From assembly GCF_004366075.1 (NCBI RefSeq), contig NZ_SODU01000001.1, forward strand, positions 2,873,134 through 2,937,133: DNA of 64,000 nucleotides. The letters are read 5' to 3'. The stretch comes from Kribbella pratensis. GTDB taxonomy: Bacteria; Actinomycetota; Actinomycetes; Propionibacteriales; Kribbellaceae. Within the stretch, counting starts at the first letter, position 1, and each line of letters opens with the position of its first letter. Below the pieces are notes generated by a model that was not told where the DNA came from, did no database searches, and was given only the letters and a program-made list of their open reading frames with translations. Made by a program: the position numbers and the translations under genes. Positions 42,696 to 50,763 of the stretch are shown in pieces.

Positions 42696-43973
42696 TCAGA
42701 CGGGGACGGAATGGAGGTCGTTGGCGACCGCCGTGGCGAGCTGCTGGAACGCCTTGCGGAGCTTGCTCGACTTCGCCGCCTCGGCCAGACTGCGCCCGTG
42801 CGCGACCGCGGTGTCCGCCGCGCTCAGGTCATAGGGCAGCAGAGCGGCGTTGTCGATCCCGGCGTACTGCCGCAGCGCGTCCAGCGCCGCGTCACCCGGC
42901 GAGCCGCCGAGCGACCCGGAGCGCAGCCGGTTCACCACCACACGGGTGTTGACCGACGGTACGACGGCGCGCAGGTCGTGGACCGCCCGGATCAGGCGGG
43001 TCAGACCGACCGGGTCCGCCGTACCGACGACAACGACCTCGTCGGCCTCCTCGAGCGTCACCACGGTCGCCCCGTTGCGCCGCGGCGCCAGCGAGTCGAA
43101 CGAGATCTCCTCGTCGGTCTCGATGCAGAACCCGGCGTCCACCACCGTGATCGGGGCCAGCGTCCGCGCGGTCGACCAGATCGCCTCGACTGCCGCGGGC
43201 CGTAGCTCGGTCCAGCGGTCGGCCCGGCTGAGTCCGGTCAGCACCAGCAGATGCGGATTCACCTCGCGGGCGTGCCGGGCGAGCATCACCATGTCGAGCG
43301 AGCCGTTCGACGCCGATCGGGCCGCGGCGGCGAGGCCGGAGGTCTCGTCGAGCATCCCGAGCATCTGCGCCACGGTCCCGCCGTACACGTCGACGTCCGC
43401 GAGCAACGTCGGGACCCGCTTCGCCGCGAGTTCAGAGGCGAGGTTGACCGCGACCGTCGTCCGCCCGGGCGCGCCGGTCGGTCCCCAGACCGCGACCAGC
43501 CGACCGGTGCCCTGCGGGAAGGCGGCCGGCTGCGGGTTGCCGGCATTCTCCGGCGAGAGCGGGACGAAACCGCCCGCGAAGTGCGAGCTGGTGATCGGCG
43601 GACCGGCGTCGACCGCATCGGAGATCGCCCGGCCGAGGTCCGCCGGACTCACGTCGGCGGGCAGGATCCGCTCGATTCCCATCCGGCTCAGCCGGTCCTC
43701 GGCGCCGAACGGCGCCCCGGTCTCCATCGGGTCGACCAGGGCGAGCACGGCGATACCGCGGGCGTGCAGCGCCGCGACCGCATCGGACGACAGCCGCGGC
43801 AGCGCGTCGGCCAGCAGCACAGCACGAGCCTGACCGCTCGCAGCCGCCGCCATCACGTCGGCGACGTCGACACAGCGCCGTACGATCCGGATCCCGGGTG
43901 CGCCCTCGGTCCGCCGTACGACGTCTGCTTCCCAGGGCGCCCCGGTGACGGCCAGTAGTACTGGGACCGACAT
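42696..43973 (-). CDS. CpaE/MinD-like P-loop ATPase
   Basis: A 425-residue protein. Residues 1-125 look like a degenerate receiver domain, as in CpaE. The ATPase part starts at VAVWGPTGAPGRTTVAVNLA (163-182): the deviant Walker A has Arg171 in place of the catalytic Lys. TLLADVDVYGGTVAQML (switch I/A') and TVVDAGFCIETD follow. CpaE-like proteins localise Tad/Flp pili or septum-site factors. Its ATG overlaps the stop of the SAF-domain gene by 1 nt, matching the CpaB-CpaE pairing of pilus loci, though no pilin or CpaF gene is in the window. Confidence 0.87.
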   Translation of the reverse strand: MSVPVLLAVTGAPWEADVVRRTEGAPGIRIVRRCVDVADVMAAAASGQARAVLLADALPRLSSDAVAALHARGIAVLALVDPMETGAPFGAEDRLSRMGIERILPADVSPADLGRAISDAVDAGPPITSSHFAGGFVPLSPENAGNPQPAAFPQGTGRLVAVWGPTGAPGRTTVAVNLASELAAKRVPTLLADVDVYGGTVAQMLGMLDETSGLAAAARSASNGSLDMVMLARHAREVNPHLLVLTGLSRADRWTELRPAAVEAIWSTARTLAPITVVDAGFCIETDEEISFDSLAPRRNGATVVTLEEADEVVVVGTADPVGLTRLIRAVHDLRAVVPSVNTRVVVNRLRSGSLGGSPGDAALDALRQYAGIDNAALLPYDLSAADTAVAHGRSLAEAAKSSKLRKAFQQLATAVANDLHSVPV

Positions 43974-44668
43974 CAGCTGTCCTTCCGGACCAGGGTCGGC
44001 TCGCCGGTGCTGATCGCGGTGAGGGCGGCCGGGATACGAGGTAGATCGTCCGAGGCGAGGGCGATCGTCACCTGCCTGCGCGCCGAACCGCCGGCGACAC
44101 CCTTGACGGAGTCGATCTGCAGCACGCGAACACTGCTCCACAGGGCCCGAGCGGGCTGGCCCTCCTCCTTCGGTACCACCCACACGTCCACGACATCGCC
44201 CGGCGCGGTGTCGGACGGCAGGCGACCGGACGCCACCGACAGCGGGAACTCGGTGCGGTCCTGGTCGGACTTGGGTACGGCGGCGTCCCTCGGCACGAAC
44301 TCTCCCTGGCCCACCGTCCGGCCGACGACCAGCCCCTTCAGATCGGCGTCGGCCGACAGGTACCGCCCCGAGTCGTCGCCGCTGGTGAAGCGGACCCGGA
44401 CCGTGGTCAGGTCGTCGTCGGTCAACGGGGTCCCGGCCTTGAGCTCGTGCTTGGCCGCCCAGATCGTGGTGGTGTCGTCCGCGGAGGACAGCAGCTTGGC
44501 TCCGGCCAGCGCGGTGACGGCGACCAGCAGCACGCCGAGCACCAGGCGACCGTCCTTCCAGCGCGCCTTCCGGTTGCGCTGGGCCGGTGCGGCCGGCGCC
44601 CCGAAGCCACTTCGCACTGCTGTCTCGACCACGTCGTCTCCCCAGTCGGTCTGCTGATCCCGGGACAT
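43973..44668 (-). CDS. SAF-domain (CpaB/RcpC-like) membrane protein
   Basis: A 231-residue protein with one membrane helix near residues 35-57 (LVLGVLLVAVTALAGAKLL) and an external SAF domain (IWAAKHELKAGTPLTDDDLTTVRVRF, then GLVVGRTVGQGEFVPRDA). This is the CpaB/flagellar P-ring-chaperone-like fold that handles pilus or wall assembly. ATG at 44668 chosen over one 13 codons upstream. Paired with the CpaE-like gene (1-nt overlap). Confidence 0.87.
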   Translation of the reverse strand: MSRDQQTDWGDDVVETAVRSGFGAPAAPAQRNRKARWKDGRLVLGVLLVAVTALAGAKLLSSADDTTTIWAAKHELKAGTPLTDDDLTTVRVRFTSGDDSGRYLSADADLKGLVVGRTVGQGEFVPRDAAVPKSDQDRTEFPLSVASGRLPSDTAPGDVVDVWVVPKEEGQPARALWSSVRVLQIDSVKGVAGGSARRQVTIALASDDLPRIPAALTAISTGEPTLVRKDS

Positions 44669-44797
44669 TCTGCCTGGTGGCCGCTCGCAGGGTGAACGGT
44701 CATCCACAGGCTGTCATGGCCTGGGGACAAACTCGGTCGTCCACCCGCCAACCGTGGCAAACTGAAGGAACCAGCCACTATCCGAAGGAGCACGACG

Positions 44798-45046
44798 ATG
44801 CCGGGTCCCCGCTTCCTCCAGTTGGCCGACGTCGCCGAGGTCCTCAACATCTCCGCCAACCAGGTGTACGCACTGGTCCGCCGCGGCGACATCCCCGCCG
44901 TGAAGATCGGCGGCCGCGGCCAATGGCGGGTCGAGTCGACCGAGCTGGAGAAGTACATCGAACGCCTCTACACCGAGACCAAACAGTTCATCGACACCCA
45001 CCCGTTCGGCGAAGAAGTCGACGCCAACGAAGACGCCAACCTCTAA
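44798..45046 (+). CDS. BldC/excisionase-family DNA-binding protein
   Basis: An 82-residue MerR-like winged helix-turn-helix: FLQLADVAEVLNISANQVYALVRRGDIPAVKIGGRGQWRVES, then an acidic tail. This is the BldC/AlpA/Xis class, which binds tandem AT-rich direct repeats cooperatively. AAGGAG lies 8 nt upstream of the ATG. No integrase is nearby, so it is more likely a chromosomal regulator than an excisionase. Perfect tandem repeats upstream of the LysM gene (45872-45891) are a possible target (inference). Confidence 0.92.
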   Translation: MPGPRFLQLADVAEVLNISANQVYALVRRGDIPAVKIGGRGQWRVESTELEKYIERLYTETKQFIDTHPFGEEVDANEDANL

Positions 45047-45195
45047 CCCCGCCTCCCTCGGCGAGCTGGCGCCAGAGGGCTAGGCACAGGCAGTGGAGTC
45101 TGGACACAGGAAAGTGCACTTGGGCACGGGCTGGTGTGTCTGGGCATAGGCAATAGCCTGTTTCCTCACCCCAGCAGGGGTGCACGCCCCCGGGG

Positions 45196-45744
45196 CTAGC
45201 GGCGGCGTAGGGCGCGGAGGGCCTGGGTGGGGACCAGGCGGACGTTGTAGACCTCGCTGCGGCGCCGGGGCGCGTCCAGGGGGTGCTCCGCGAGTTCCAG
45301 GAAGTCGGCGCCGACGCGGTCGATCGTGCCGGTGACCGGACCTCCACCGCTGCAGAACAGGGTGACCGGTGAACGATCCCGGGCGATCCCGCGCAGCAGA
45401 TGCGCGAGTCCGAGTTTCCCCTCGACGGCTCCGACCGCCGGCTCCGCCCACGGCCCGAGCCGGTGTACGGCGACCAGGGCGTCGACCGGGATCAGCCATT
45501 CCTCGTAGCGCTCGGTCTCGAGCAGCAGGCAGTCCTTCCCGACCCGGCTGAGCAGCCCGCGGACCGGCTCCGCGTCGATCAGTTCAACGCGTACGACGGT
45601 GTTCACCGCCCCGCGCAGACGGTCCAGGACCGTGATCTTGCCGACCTCGGCGCGGATCCGATCGGCCACCTCGCCGTACAGATCACTCTCCTGGAGCGCC
45701 TCGAACTGCGACTCCAGGTCCGCGAACAACGCATCCCACCGCAT
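45196..45744 (-). CDS. Conserved hypothetical cytosolic protein
   Basis: A 182-residue protein starting MRWDALFADLESQFEALQES. An N-terminal helical pair is followed by beta-rich sequence (VNTVVRVELIDAEPVRGLLSRVG, CLLLETERYEEWLIPVDALVAV), reminiscent of two Sm-like or SH3-like barrels (the second around PVTLFCSGGGPVTGTIDRVGADFLELAEH). No catalytic motif. Proteins of this shape sit beside BldC-like and LysM/Rv3235-like genes in related actinobacteria, and here it is convergent with the BldC-like gene. I do not assign a function. Confidence 0.75.
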   Translation of the reverse strand: MRWDALFADLESQFEALQESDLYGEVADRIRAEVGKITVLDRLRGAVNTVVRVELIDAEPVRGLLSRVGKDCLLLETERYEEWLIPVDALVAVHRLGPWAEPAVGAVEGKLGLAHLLRGIARDRSPVTLFCSGGGPVTGTIDRVGADFLELAEHPLDAPRRRSEVYNVRLVPTQALRALRRR

Positions 45745-45831
45745 GACCGTGAACCTACCGGTCCCGGGCGCCACCGCGCCCTGCGACGGTCACCGTCCGC
45801 AGCGGAAACCGACGCAGCGTGCGTTAAGGAC

Positions 45832-45862
45832 TTGCAAACCTGCCGCAGAACCGGTCTATAGT
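45832..45862 (+). promoter_or_regulatory. Candidate promoter of the LysM operon
   Basis: TTGCAA (45832-45837) and TATAGT (45857-45862) give a recognisable -35/-10 pair with a 19-nt spacer (18 nt if -35 is read as TGCAAA). It points at the LysM gene 50 nt downstream and lies just upstream of the tandem repeat at 45872-45891. Confidence 0.4.
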
Positions 45863-45871
45863 GGTCAAGTC

Positions 45872-45891
45872 AAAGCAAACTAAAGCAAACT
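45872..45891 (+). repeat. Perfect tandem 10-bp repeat AAAGCAAACT x2
   Basis: AAAGCAAACT occurs twice without a gap, between the candidate promoter and the LysM gene start. AT-rich tandem repeats with a 10-bp period suit cooperative binding by BldC/Xis-like proteins, one of which is encoded about 0.8 kb away. Its position just downstream of the -10 would block or pace transcription. Confidence 0.6.
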
Positions 45892-45913
45892 CATAGGTCG
45901 GGGGTGAAGCGGG

Positions 45914-47179
45914 ATGAATGCGATGATCCGAGCGGTCAAAGGCACACTCGCGCTGGCCGGACTGGCCGGGCTCTACCTGCTGTTGCGGTGGATCACCGCG
46001 GGCTCGATCAGCGGCCTGCGGACGTACGACCTGGATTCGCTGACCGTTCTCGCCGTCGGGACGGTCGCGTGGATCGCATACGGGTGGCTGGTGCTGGCCG
46101 TCGTACTCACAGCGCTCGAGCAGATCCCCGGTGCGGTCGGTGCACTCGCCGGAGCCGTCGCCGGCCGGATCACCACCAAGACCGCCCGCGCACTGCTCCG
46201 CTCCGGTCTCGGCGTCGCCGCCGTCACTCCCCTGACCGTCGGCGCCGCCCACGCAAGTCCTGGCGACACCGCCCACGTCAGCCAGTGGACCCAGCCGTCC
46301 TCGACCACCCTGTCCACCGACTACCGCGCCACCGACTACCGCGCCACCGAGCCCCGCTCCACGGTCCAGCTCGGCGGCACCGACACGTCGTTCCGCGCCA
46401 CCGAGCCCGCGTCCACTGTGGAGATCGGTGGCACGGAGACCGCGCTGCACCGCACGAGTGCCGACAGCACGGCTCCCCGTCAGCGCAGCAACGACTACCG
46501 TGCGACCGAGCCCCGCTCGGCCGTAGAGCTCGGCGGCTCCAAGAGCGCGCCGCAAACGCCGCAGACGCAGAGCGACTACCGCGCCACCGAGCCGCCCTCC
46601 CAGGTCCGCCTGACCAACCTCACGCCAGGCACACCGGCCCGTCCCACCACCCCCACCACGCCCAGCACGCCGACGCCGACCACCAGCACCCCGACGCCGA
46701 CACCGACACCGACGAAGCCCATCACCAGCACCCCGAACCATCCGGCCGGCCACGGCAACCCGACCACCGGCCGCCCCTCCGCCGAGCGGAAGGCCACCGA
46801 CCGGCCCGCCGCTTCCAGCGGCCCCGTGGACACAGGCGCAGGACAGAAGGGTGGGAACGACCTGCCCGCGGGTGGGCGTGCGCGGGTGGGTGTGCCGGAT
46901 CGGCCGACCGCCGGTGCGCCGACCCGGTACACGAACCTGCGGCCATCCGTGCCGGTGCGGGTCGTCGTACGGAAAGGCGACTCGCTCTGGAGCATCGCCG
47001 CCCGCGAACTCGGCCCCCGCGCGACCGCCGATGCGATCGCCGCCCGCTGGCCGGACTGGTACGCCACGAACCGCCAAGTGATCGGGAACGACCCCGACCT
47101 CATCCTCCCCGGGCAGGTACTCCGCATCCCGCCCGCACCCACCGGCGACCACCTCACGCCCCACCCCGAGGAGCAGTGA
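45914..47179 (+). CDS. LysM-domain membrane protein with RATEP repeats
   Basis: A 421-residue protein. Two or three membrane helices at residues 5-110 (LALAGLAGLYLLLRW; LTVLAVGTVAWIAYGWLVLAV; GLGVAAVTPLTVGAA). Next are four copies of a (D/S)(Y/F)RATEPxSxVxLGG motif (about 135-235), then a Pro/Thr-rich spacer with PTPTP runs and a C-terminal LysM domain (VRVVVRKGDSLWSIAARELG ... DPDLILPGQVLRIPP) that binds peptidoglycan. GGGGGTGA precedes the ATG. A single nucleotide separates it from the Rv3235-like gene, so they form an operon, probably acting at the wall. Confidence 0.9.
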   Translation: MNAMIRAVKGTLALAGLAGLYLLLRWITAGSISGLRTYDLDSLTVLAVGTVAWIAYGWLVLAVVLTALEQIPGAVGALAGAVAGRITTKTARALLRSGLGVAAVTPLTVGAAHASPGDTAHVSQWTQPSSTTLSTDYRATDYRATEPRSTVQLGGTDTSFRATEPASTVEIGGTETALHRTSADSTAPRQRSNDYRATEPRSAVELGGSKSAPQTPQTQSDYRATEPPSQVRLTNLTPGTPARPTTPTTPSTPTPTTSTPTPTPTPTKPITSTPNHPAGHGNPTTGRPSAERKATDRPAASSGPVDTGAGQKGGNDLPAGGRARVGVPDRPTAGAPTRYTNLRPSVPVRVVVRKGDSLWSIAARELGPRATADAIAARWPDWYATNRQVIGNDPDLILPGQVLRIPPAPTGDHLTPHPEEQ

Positions 47180-47180
47180 C

Positions 47181-49181
47181 ATGAGCCAGCCCCCCAACCT
47201 CCGGCCGGAAGACCTCCCGCTGGAACACCTCCAGCCCGCTGCTCCTCTCACCGCCGTCCCCACCCGTACGACGGCCCGCACCGGAGCCCGCGCCGCTCAA
47301 GAAGACCCCGCCCCCACCCACCCGGACGCAACGGAGGCTCCCATGGCCGCCCCAACCCCGACCTCACCATCACCCAAGCCGACTCCTCAGCCCGAGCCGA
47401 GCACCACGCCGTCAACTCCCACGGGCACGGCGGTCCCAACTACCGCAGATGCAGCTACTTCGTCAGCGCCCGCCGAAACCCCCGGCACACCCGCAGCTAC
47501 AGCAGCCGAGACCGCACTCGCTAGCACCGCGGTCGCCGGAGCACCGGTTGCCGACTCCACCGCTGGTGGAACTGCGGCTGCTGGGGCTGCGATAGCTGGG
47601 GCTGCGGTAGCTGGCTCCGCGGTAGCTGGAGCTGCGGTAGGTGGAGCTGCGGCTGGTGGATCCACGGTTGGTGAAGCAGCGGTTGCTGGCTCCGCGGTTG
47701 GTGAAGCAGCGGTTGCTGGCTCCGCGGTTGCTGGCTCCGCGGTTGCTGGCTCCGCGGTTGCTGGCTCCGCGGTTGCTGGCTCCGCGGTAGCTGGCTCCGC
47801 GGTAGCTGGTTCCGCGGTGGCTGGAGCTGCCGCTGGTGGAGCTGCGGCTGCTGGCTCCACGGTTGCCGGAGCTGCGGCCGCTGGCTCCACGGTTGCCGGA
47901 GCTGCGGCCGCTGGCTCCACGGTTGCTGGAGCAGCGGTTGGTGGCTCTGCGGTTGGTGGGGTGGATGTCGCGGGGATGTTGGCTGCGGTGGCTCGGCCTC
48001 GGTTGGCGTCGGTTGGCGGTGGGTCGGGTGAGCACACTGTGCCGGCCACCGCGCGGTACGCCGGGGAGCTGACGGACGGGGCGTTGGCGCTGCGGCTGCA
48101 GGCGATCACGCGGCTGGGCGTCGTGTCAGCGCCGCGGCACCTGTCGAGCATCGACGCCGCTGCCACCCCCCAGCCCCACACCGCGCCTCCCGCGGACGGT
48201 GGAGTGACGAAGGAGAGCCGGAAGCTCAGCGTGGTGCCGCCAGTTGTAGGTGCCACACACACGGTCGCGGCGCCTGGGCAACCTGACGGGGCCCGGGCGT
48301 CGCTCAAGGCAGCCAACACCAACCCGACCGACACCACCCCCACCACCACCCCGACCGACACCGCAAGCAGCACCCCGCTGGCCGCAACCCCGTCCAGCAG
48401 CACGCCGGCCAACGTCCGCTCCACCAGTACGCCAGCCACCACCGGTGCCGGCACCACGTTGACTGCAGCCGCGTCCAGCAGCACGCCGGCCAAGGTCCGC
48501 TCCACCACCACGCCAGCCACCACCGGTGCCGGCACCACGTTGGCCGCAGCCGCGTCCAGCAGCACACCGGCCAAGGTCCGCTCCACCACCACGCCAGCCA
48601 CCACCCGTGCCAGCACCCCGCTGGCCGCGGCCCCTTCCAGCAGCACACCGGCCAACGTCCGCTCCACCACCACGCCAGCCACCACCGCCGGCAGCACCAC
48701 GTTGGGTGCAGCCACGTCCAGCAGCACGCCGGCCACCGCGGGTGGCGCGGCGGCTGTTGGGAGGCGGGTGGGTGGGCGTGGCGGGGACGGGCGGGTGCAG
48801 GGTGGGGTTGGTGGGCCGGAGGGGCGGCCGGGGGCGGCTCCGGTGTTGCCGGAGGTTCGGGTCTGGGGGGCTCGGTTGGCGCAGGCGGTTTCGGAGGTGC
48901 TGGCGGGGGATCGACCGATCTCGCAGCTGGTGCGGTTCACCGACGACGTGGTGTTCACGGAGCTGAATCGGCGGGTGCGGATGCTCGGGATGAACTCGAC
49001 CGCGGGTACGCGTGGGTCGAAAGAGAAGAGCACCGTGCGTTCGGTGCGGGTGTTCATGCCCCAGCCGTGCATCGCCGAGGTCGCCGCGCACGTGCGACAC
49101 GGGGAGCGGTCGCGCGCGGTCGCGTTTCGCCTGGAGGTCCGCCGCAACCGCTGGGTCTGCACCGCGCTCGAACTCGGTTAG
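47181..49181 (+). CDS. Rv3235-family protein with huge low-complexity repeats
   Basis: A 666-residue protein. The C-terminal 110 residues (from about VRVWGARLAQAVSEVLAGDRP to the end) match the Rv3235/DUF6459 domain (SVRVFMPQPCIAEVAAHVRHG, VAFRLEVRRNRWVCTALEL), normally the whole of a small protein. Everything before is low complexity: a Pro/Thr-rich start, an AVAGS/AAGAA pentapeptide array (about residues 117-260) and four 27-residue STPA/TTTPATT units (about 411-518). All frames of the repeats stay open, so expansion was in frame. No membrane segment. ATG at 47181 is one nucleotide after the LysM stop. The Rv3235-family function is unknown, though such genes are commonly near secA. Confidence 0.88.
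   Translation: MSQPPNLRPEDLPLEHLQPAAPLTAVPTRTTARTGARAAQEDPAPTHPDATEAPMAAPTPTSPSPKPTPQPEPSTTPSTPTGTAVPTTADAATSSAPAETPGTPAATAAETALASTAVAGAPVADSTAGGTAAAGAAIAGAAVAGSAVAGAAVGGAAAGGSTVGEAAVAGSAVGEAAVAGSAVAGSAVAGSAVAGSAVAGSAVAGSAVAGSAVAGAAAGGAAAAGSTVAGAAAAGSTVAGAAAAGSTVAGAAVGGSAVGGVDVAGMLAAVARPRLASVGGGSGEHTVPATARYAGELTDGALALRLQAITRLGVVSAPRHLSSIDAAATPQPHTAPPADGGVTKESRKLSVVPPVVGATHTVAAPGQPDGARASLKAANTNPTDTTPTTTPTDTASSTPLAATPSSSTPANVRSTSTPATTGAGTTLTAAASSSTPAKVRSTTTPATTGAGTTLAAAASSSTPAKVRSTTTPATTRASTPLAAAPSSSTPANVRSTTTPATTAGSTTLGAATSSSTPATAGGAAAVGRRVGGRGGDGRVQGGVGGPEGRPGAAPVLPEVRVWGARLAQAVSEVLAGDRPISQLVRFTDDVVFTELNRRVRMLGMNSTAGTRGSKEKSTVRSVRVFMPQPCIAEVAAHVRHGERSRAVAFRLEVRRNRWVCTALELG
47529..47964 (+). 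repeat. GC-rich minisatellite encoding AVAGS repeats
   Basis: The core is five perfect tandem copies of the 15-mer GCGGTTGCTGGCTCC (47709-47783) followed by two near-perfect copies. A separate block holds three 30-bp units (47841-47870, 47871-47900, 47901-47930), with degenerate pentapeptide codons on both sides. It is in frame within the Rv3235-like gene. Confidence 0.92.
48411..48734 (+). repeat. 81-bp tandem repeat x4 within the Rv3235-like gene
   Basis: Four 81-bp units (48411-48491, 48492-48572, 48573-48653, 48654-48734) each encode 27 residues of the pattern (N/K)VRST(S/T)TPATT...SSSTPA, preceded by a partial unit. Unit length is a multiple of three, so copy changes keep the frame. Confidence 0.92.
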
Positions 49182-49312
49182 AGCGAGACGCGGCGAACTC
49201 TCGGCCGAGGTTCGGCGTCTCAACAGGCGCAATTCGATTGTGCTGCGTCTGTCACGTGGTTGGAGGCGGGGCGGCGTACGTTGGCCGAGGTCTTCTTGTT
49301 CGGGGGAATGGG

Positions 49313-50230
49313 ATGTTGGAGAGTGCAGCCGCCGAGGCGGCGTGGCAGGTCGATGTTCGAGAGTTGACCGCGGCCGAGCGGGCGCGGGTTCTTCCGGCGG
49401 TACGTCGGCGACGGTGGAGCGAACGCATCCGCCTGCTGTATCCGTTGGCAGTGCGCTACCACCGTGCCGCCAAGCGGCTGGAGTGGATGAGGTCCAGCAC
49501 GCCGTACGCCGGGACGCGCGACGTCAACGACCTACCGGTGCGCATCAAGCGGCACAAGTCGTTGCTGTTGCGGCAGCTCGGTGAGACCGAGATGTGGATG
49601 CAGCACAACAAGGTGACGAACCTGAAGCTCGCCTGCGCACAGGTCGACGGGCTGGTGATCCGGCCGGGTGAGACGTTCTCCTTCAACAAGGTGGTCGGCA
49701 ACGCGACCCGCCGCAAGGGGTACGTGAAGGGCATGCGGCTGTCGAACGGGCAGGCCAAACCGGGCATCGGCGGCGGCATCTGCCAGCTGGCGAATCTGCT
49801 GCACTGGATGGTCCTGCACTCGCCGTTGACCGTGACGCAGCGATCCACGCACAGCTTCGACCCGTTCCCCGACAACGGGCGGGTGCTGCCGTGGGGTGTG
49901 GGCTGCAGCATCGTCTACAACTACGTGGACCTGCAGTTCCGCAACGACACCGACCAGACGTTCCAGCTGCACGTGGGCGTCGGCGATCGCTATCTCGAGG
50001 GCGAGATCCTGGCCGACGTCCCAGCGGAGTCGTCGTACCGGGTGTTCGCGAAGGAGGAGCGGTTCCTCCGGGTCGGCGCGGACTACTTCCGGCGGAACGA
50101 GATCTGGCGGACCGTGATCGATCGCCGCACGGGTACGGCGGTCCGCGACGAGTTGATCCGCGAGAACGTTGCCCTGGTCAAGTACCTGCCGGTCGACGTA
50201 CCGGTGCTGGACGTCGTACTCCCGGACTGA
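49313..50230 (+). CDS. VanW-family protein
   Basis: A 305-residue cytosolic protein whose core is the VanW domain: NLKLACAQVDGLVIRPGETFSF, then GNATRRKGYVKGMRLSNGQAKPGIGGGICQLANLLHWMVL, and CSIVYNYVDLQF. VanW proteins occur in VanB-type vancomycin gene sets, but most, like this one, are in unrelated actinobacterial contexts; no vanH/A/X genes are here, so resistance should not be inferred. ATG at 49313 follows GGGGGAATGG. Tail-to-tail with the cupin gene with no gap. Confidence 0.9.
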   Translation: MLESAAAEAAWQVDVRELTAAERARVLPAVRRRRWSERIRLLYPLAVRYHRAAKRLEWMRSSTPYAGTRDVNDLPVRIKRHKSLLLRQLGETEMWMQHNKVTNLKLACAQVDGLVIRPGETFSFNKVVGNATRRKGYVKGMRLSNGQAKPGIGGGICQLANLLHWMVLHSPLTVTQRSTHSFDPFPDNGRVLPWGVGCSIVYNYVDLQFRNDTDQTFQLHVGVGDRYLEGEILADVPAESSYRVFAKEERFLRVGADYFRRNEIWRTVIDRRTGTAVRDELIRENVALVKYLPVDVPVLDVVLPD

Positions 50231-50638
50231 TCACCCGAGCAGCGAGCACCCGTACTTCTCGAACAGCGCCGCCACGTCCCCCGAGAACCCGCCGTGCAAC
50301 TCGCGCAGCATCGCGTGGGTAGTGGACGACATCACCAGCACATACCGCGCCGGTTCCTCGCTCGGGTTGCCGAAGGTGTGCGGCACGCCGCGCGGCCCGA
50401 CGATCCCGGACCCGGCCGGTACGTCGTAGTCCTCGCCGTCGATCCGCATCCGCATCGTCCCGGACAGCACGTACCACGCCTCGTCGTCGGTGTGATGCAC
50501 ATGCAGGGGTGCCTGCCACGCCACCTCGTCCGACGTACGTCCCGCCGCCTCCCACTCGGCGAGGACGAGGCCGGATCCCTCCGGCGCCACCGTCCGCCCG
50601 AGCAGCGGAACCCCTGACAGGTCGTCGCGACGTGCCAC
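50231..50638 (-). CDS. Cupin-domain protein
   Basis: A 135-residue single-domain cupin. The first cupin motif is APLHVHHTDDEAWYVLSGTMRMRI (two His and the Glu) and the second GIVGPRGVPHTFGN (His), giving a standard 3-His/1-Glu metal site. It starts with GTG at 50638, with AAGGAG 6 nt upstream. Function is not deducible (isomerase, dioxygenase or small-molecule binder). It is divergent from the AraC-family gene, with repeated TGCAAC sites between them. Confidence 0.87.
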   Translation of the reverse strand: MARRDDLSGVPLLGRTVAPEGSGLVLAEWEAAGRTSDEVAWQAPLHVHHTDDEAWYVLSGTMRMRIDGEDYDVPAGSGIVGPRGVPHTFGNPSEEPARYVLVMSSTTHAMLRELHGGFSGDVAALFEKYGCSLLG

Positions 50639-50692
50639 CAGAATCTCCTTCTCACCGGCGAATTCCCCATCCTGGCCGCGCGAATCCAACGA

Positions 50693-50734
50693 TGCAACAG
50701 GAAGCGACGCCACCGAGAAGCAGTGCAACTGGAA
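50693..50734. promoter_or_regulatory. Direct repeats in the cupin/AraC intergenic region
   Basis: TGCAACAGGAA (50693-50703) and TGCAACTGGAA (50724-50734) are identical at 10 of 11 positions and 31 bp apart, about three helical turns. Direct repeats suit AraC-family binding, and the site lies between the divergent AraC-type and cupin genes. Confidence 0.45.
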
Positions 50735-50763
50735 CTGTCGGCGGGACGTAGCAGACTGGAGGT

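Noticed and set aside
44700-44708. TCATCCACA, similar to a DnaA box
   Set aside because: A single 8-of-9 match with no second box, no AT-rich region and no dnaA or dnaN nearby; not an origin.
44798-45046. Excisionase of an integrated element
   Set aside because: No integrase, attachment-site repeats or tRNA gene is nearby; BldC-like regulation is more likely.
47700-47930. Regular short repeats that could suggest a CRISPR array
   Set aside because: Units are directly tandem without unique spacers, are in coding frame, and there are no cas genes.
47387-49162. A 591-codon minus-strand open frame across the repeats
   Set aside because: The repeats keep every frame open; the plus frame has the Rv3235-type domain and is coupled to the LysM gene.
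49313-50230. Vancomycin resistance suggested by the VanW domain
   Set aside because: No other van genes are present and VanW-domain proteins are common in unrelated contexts.
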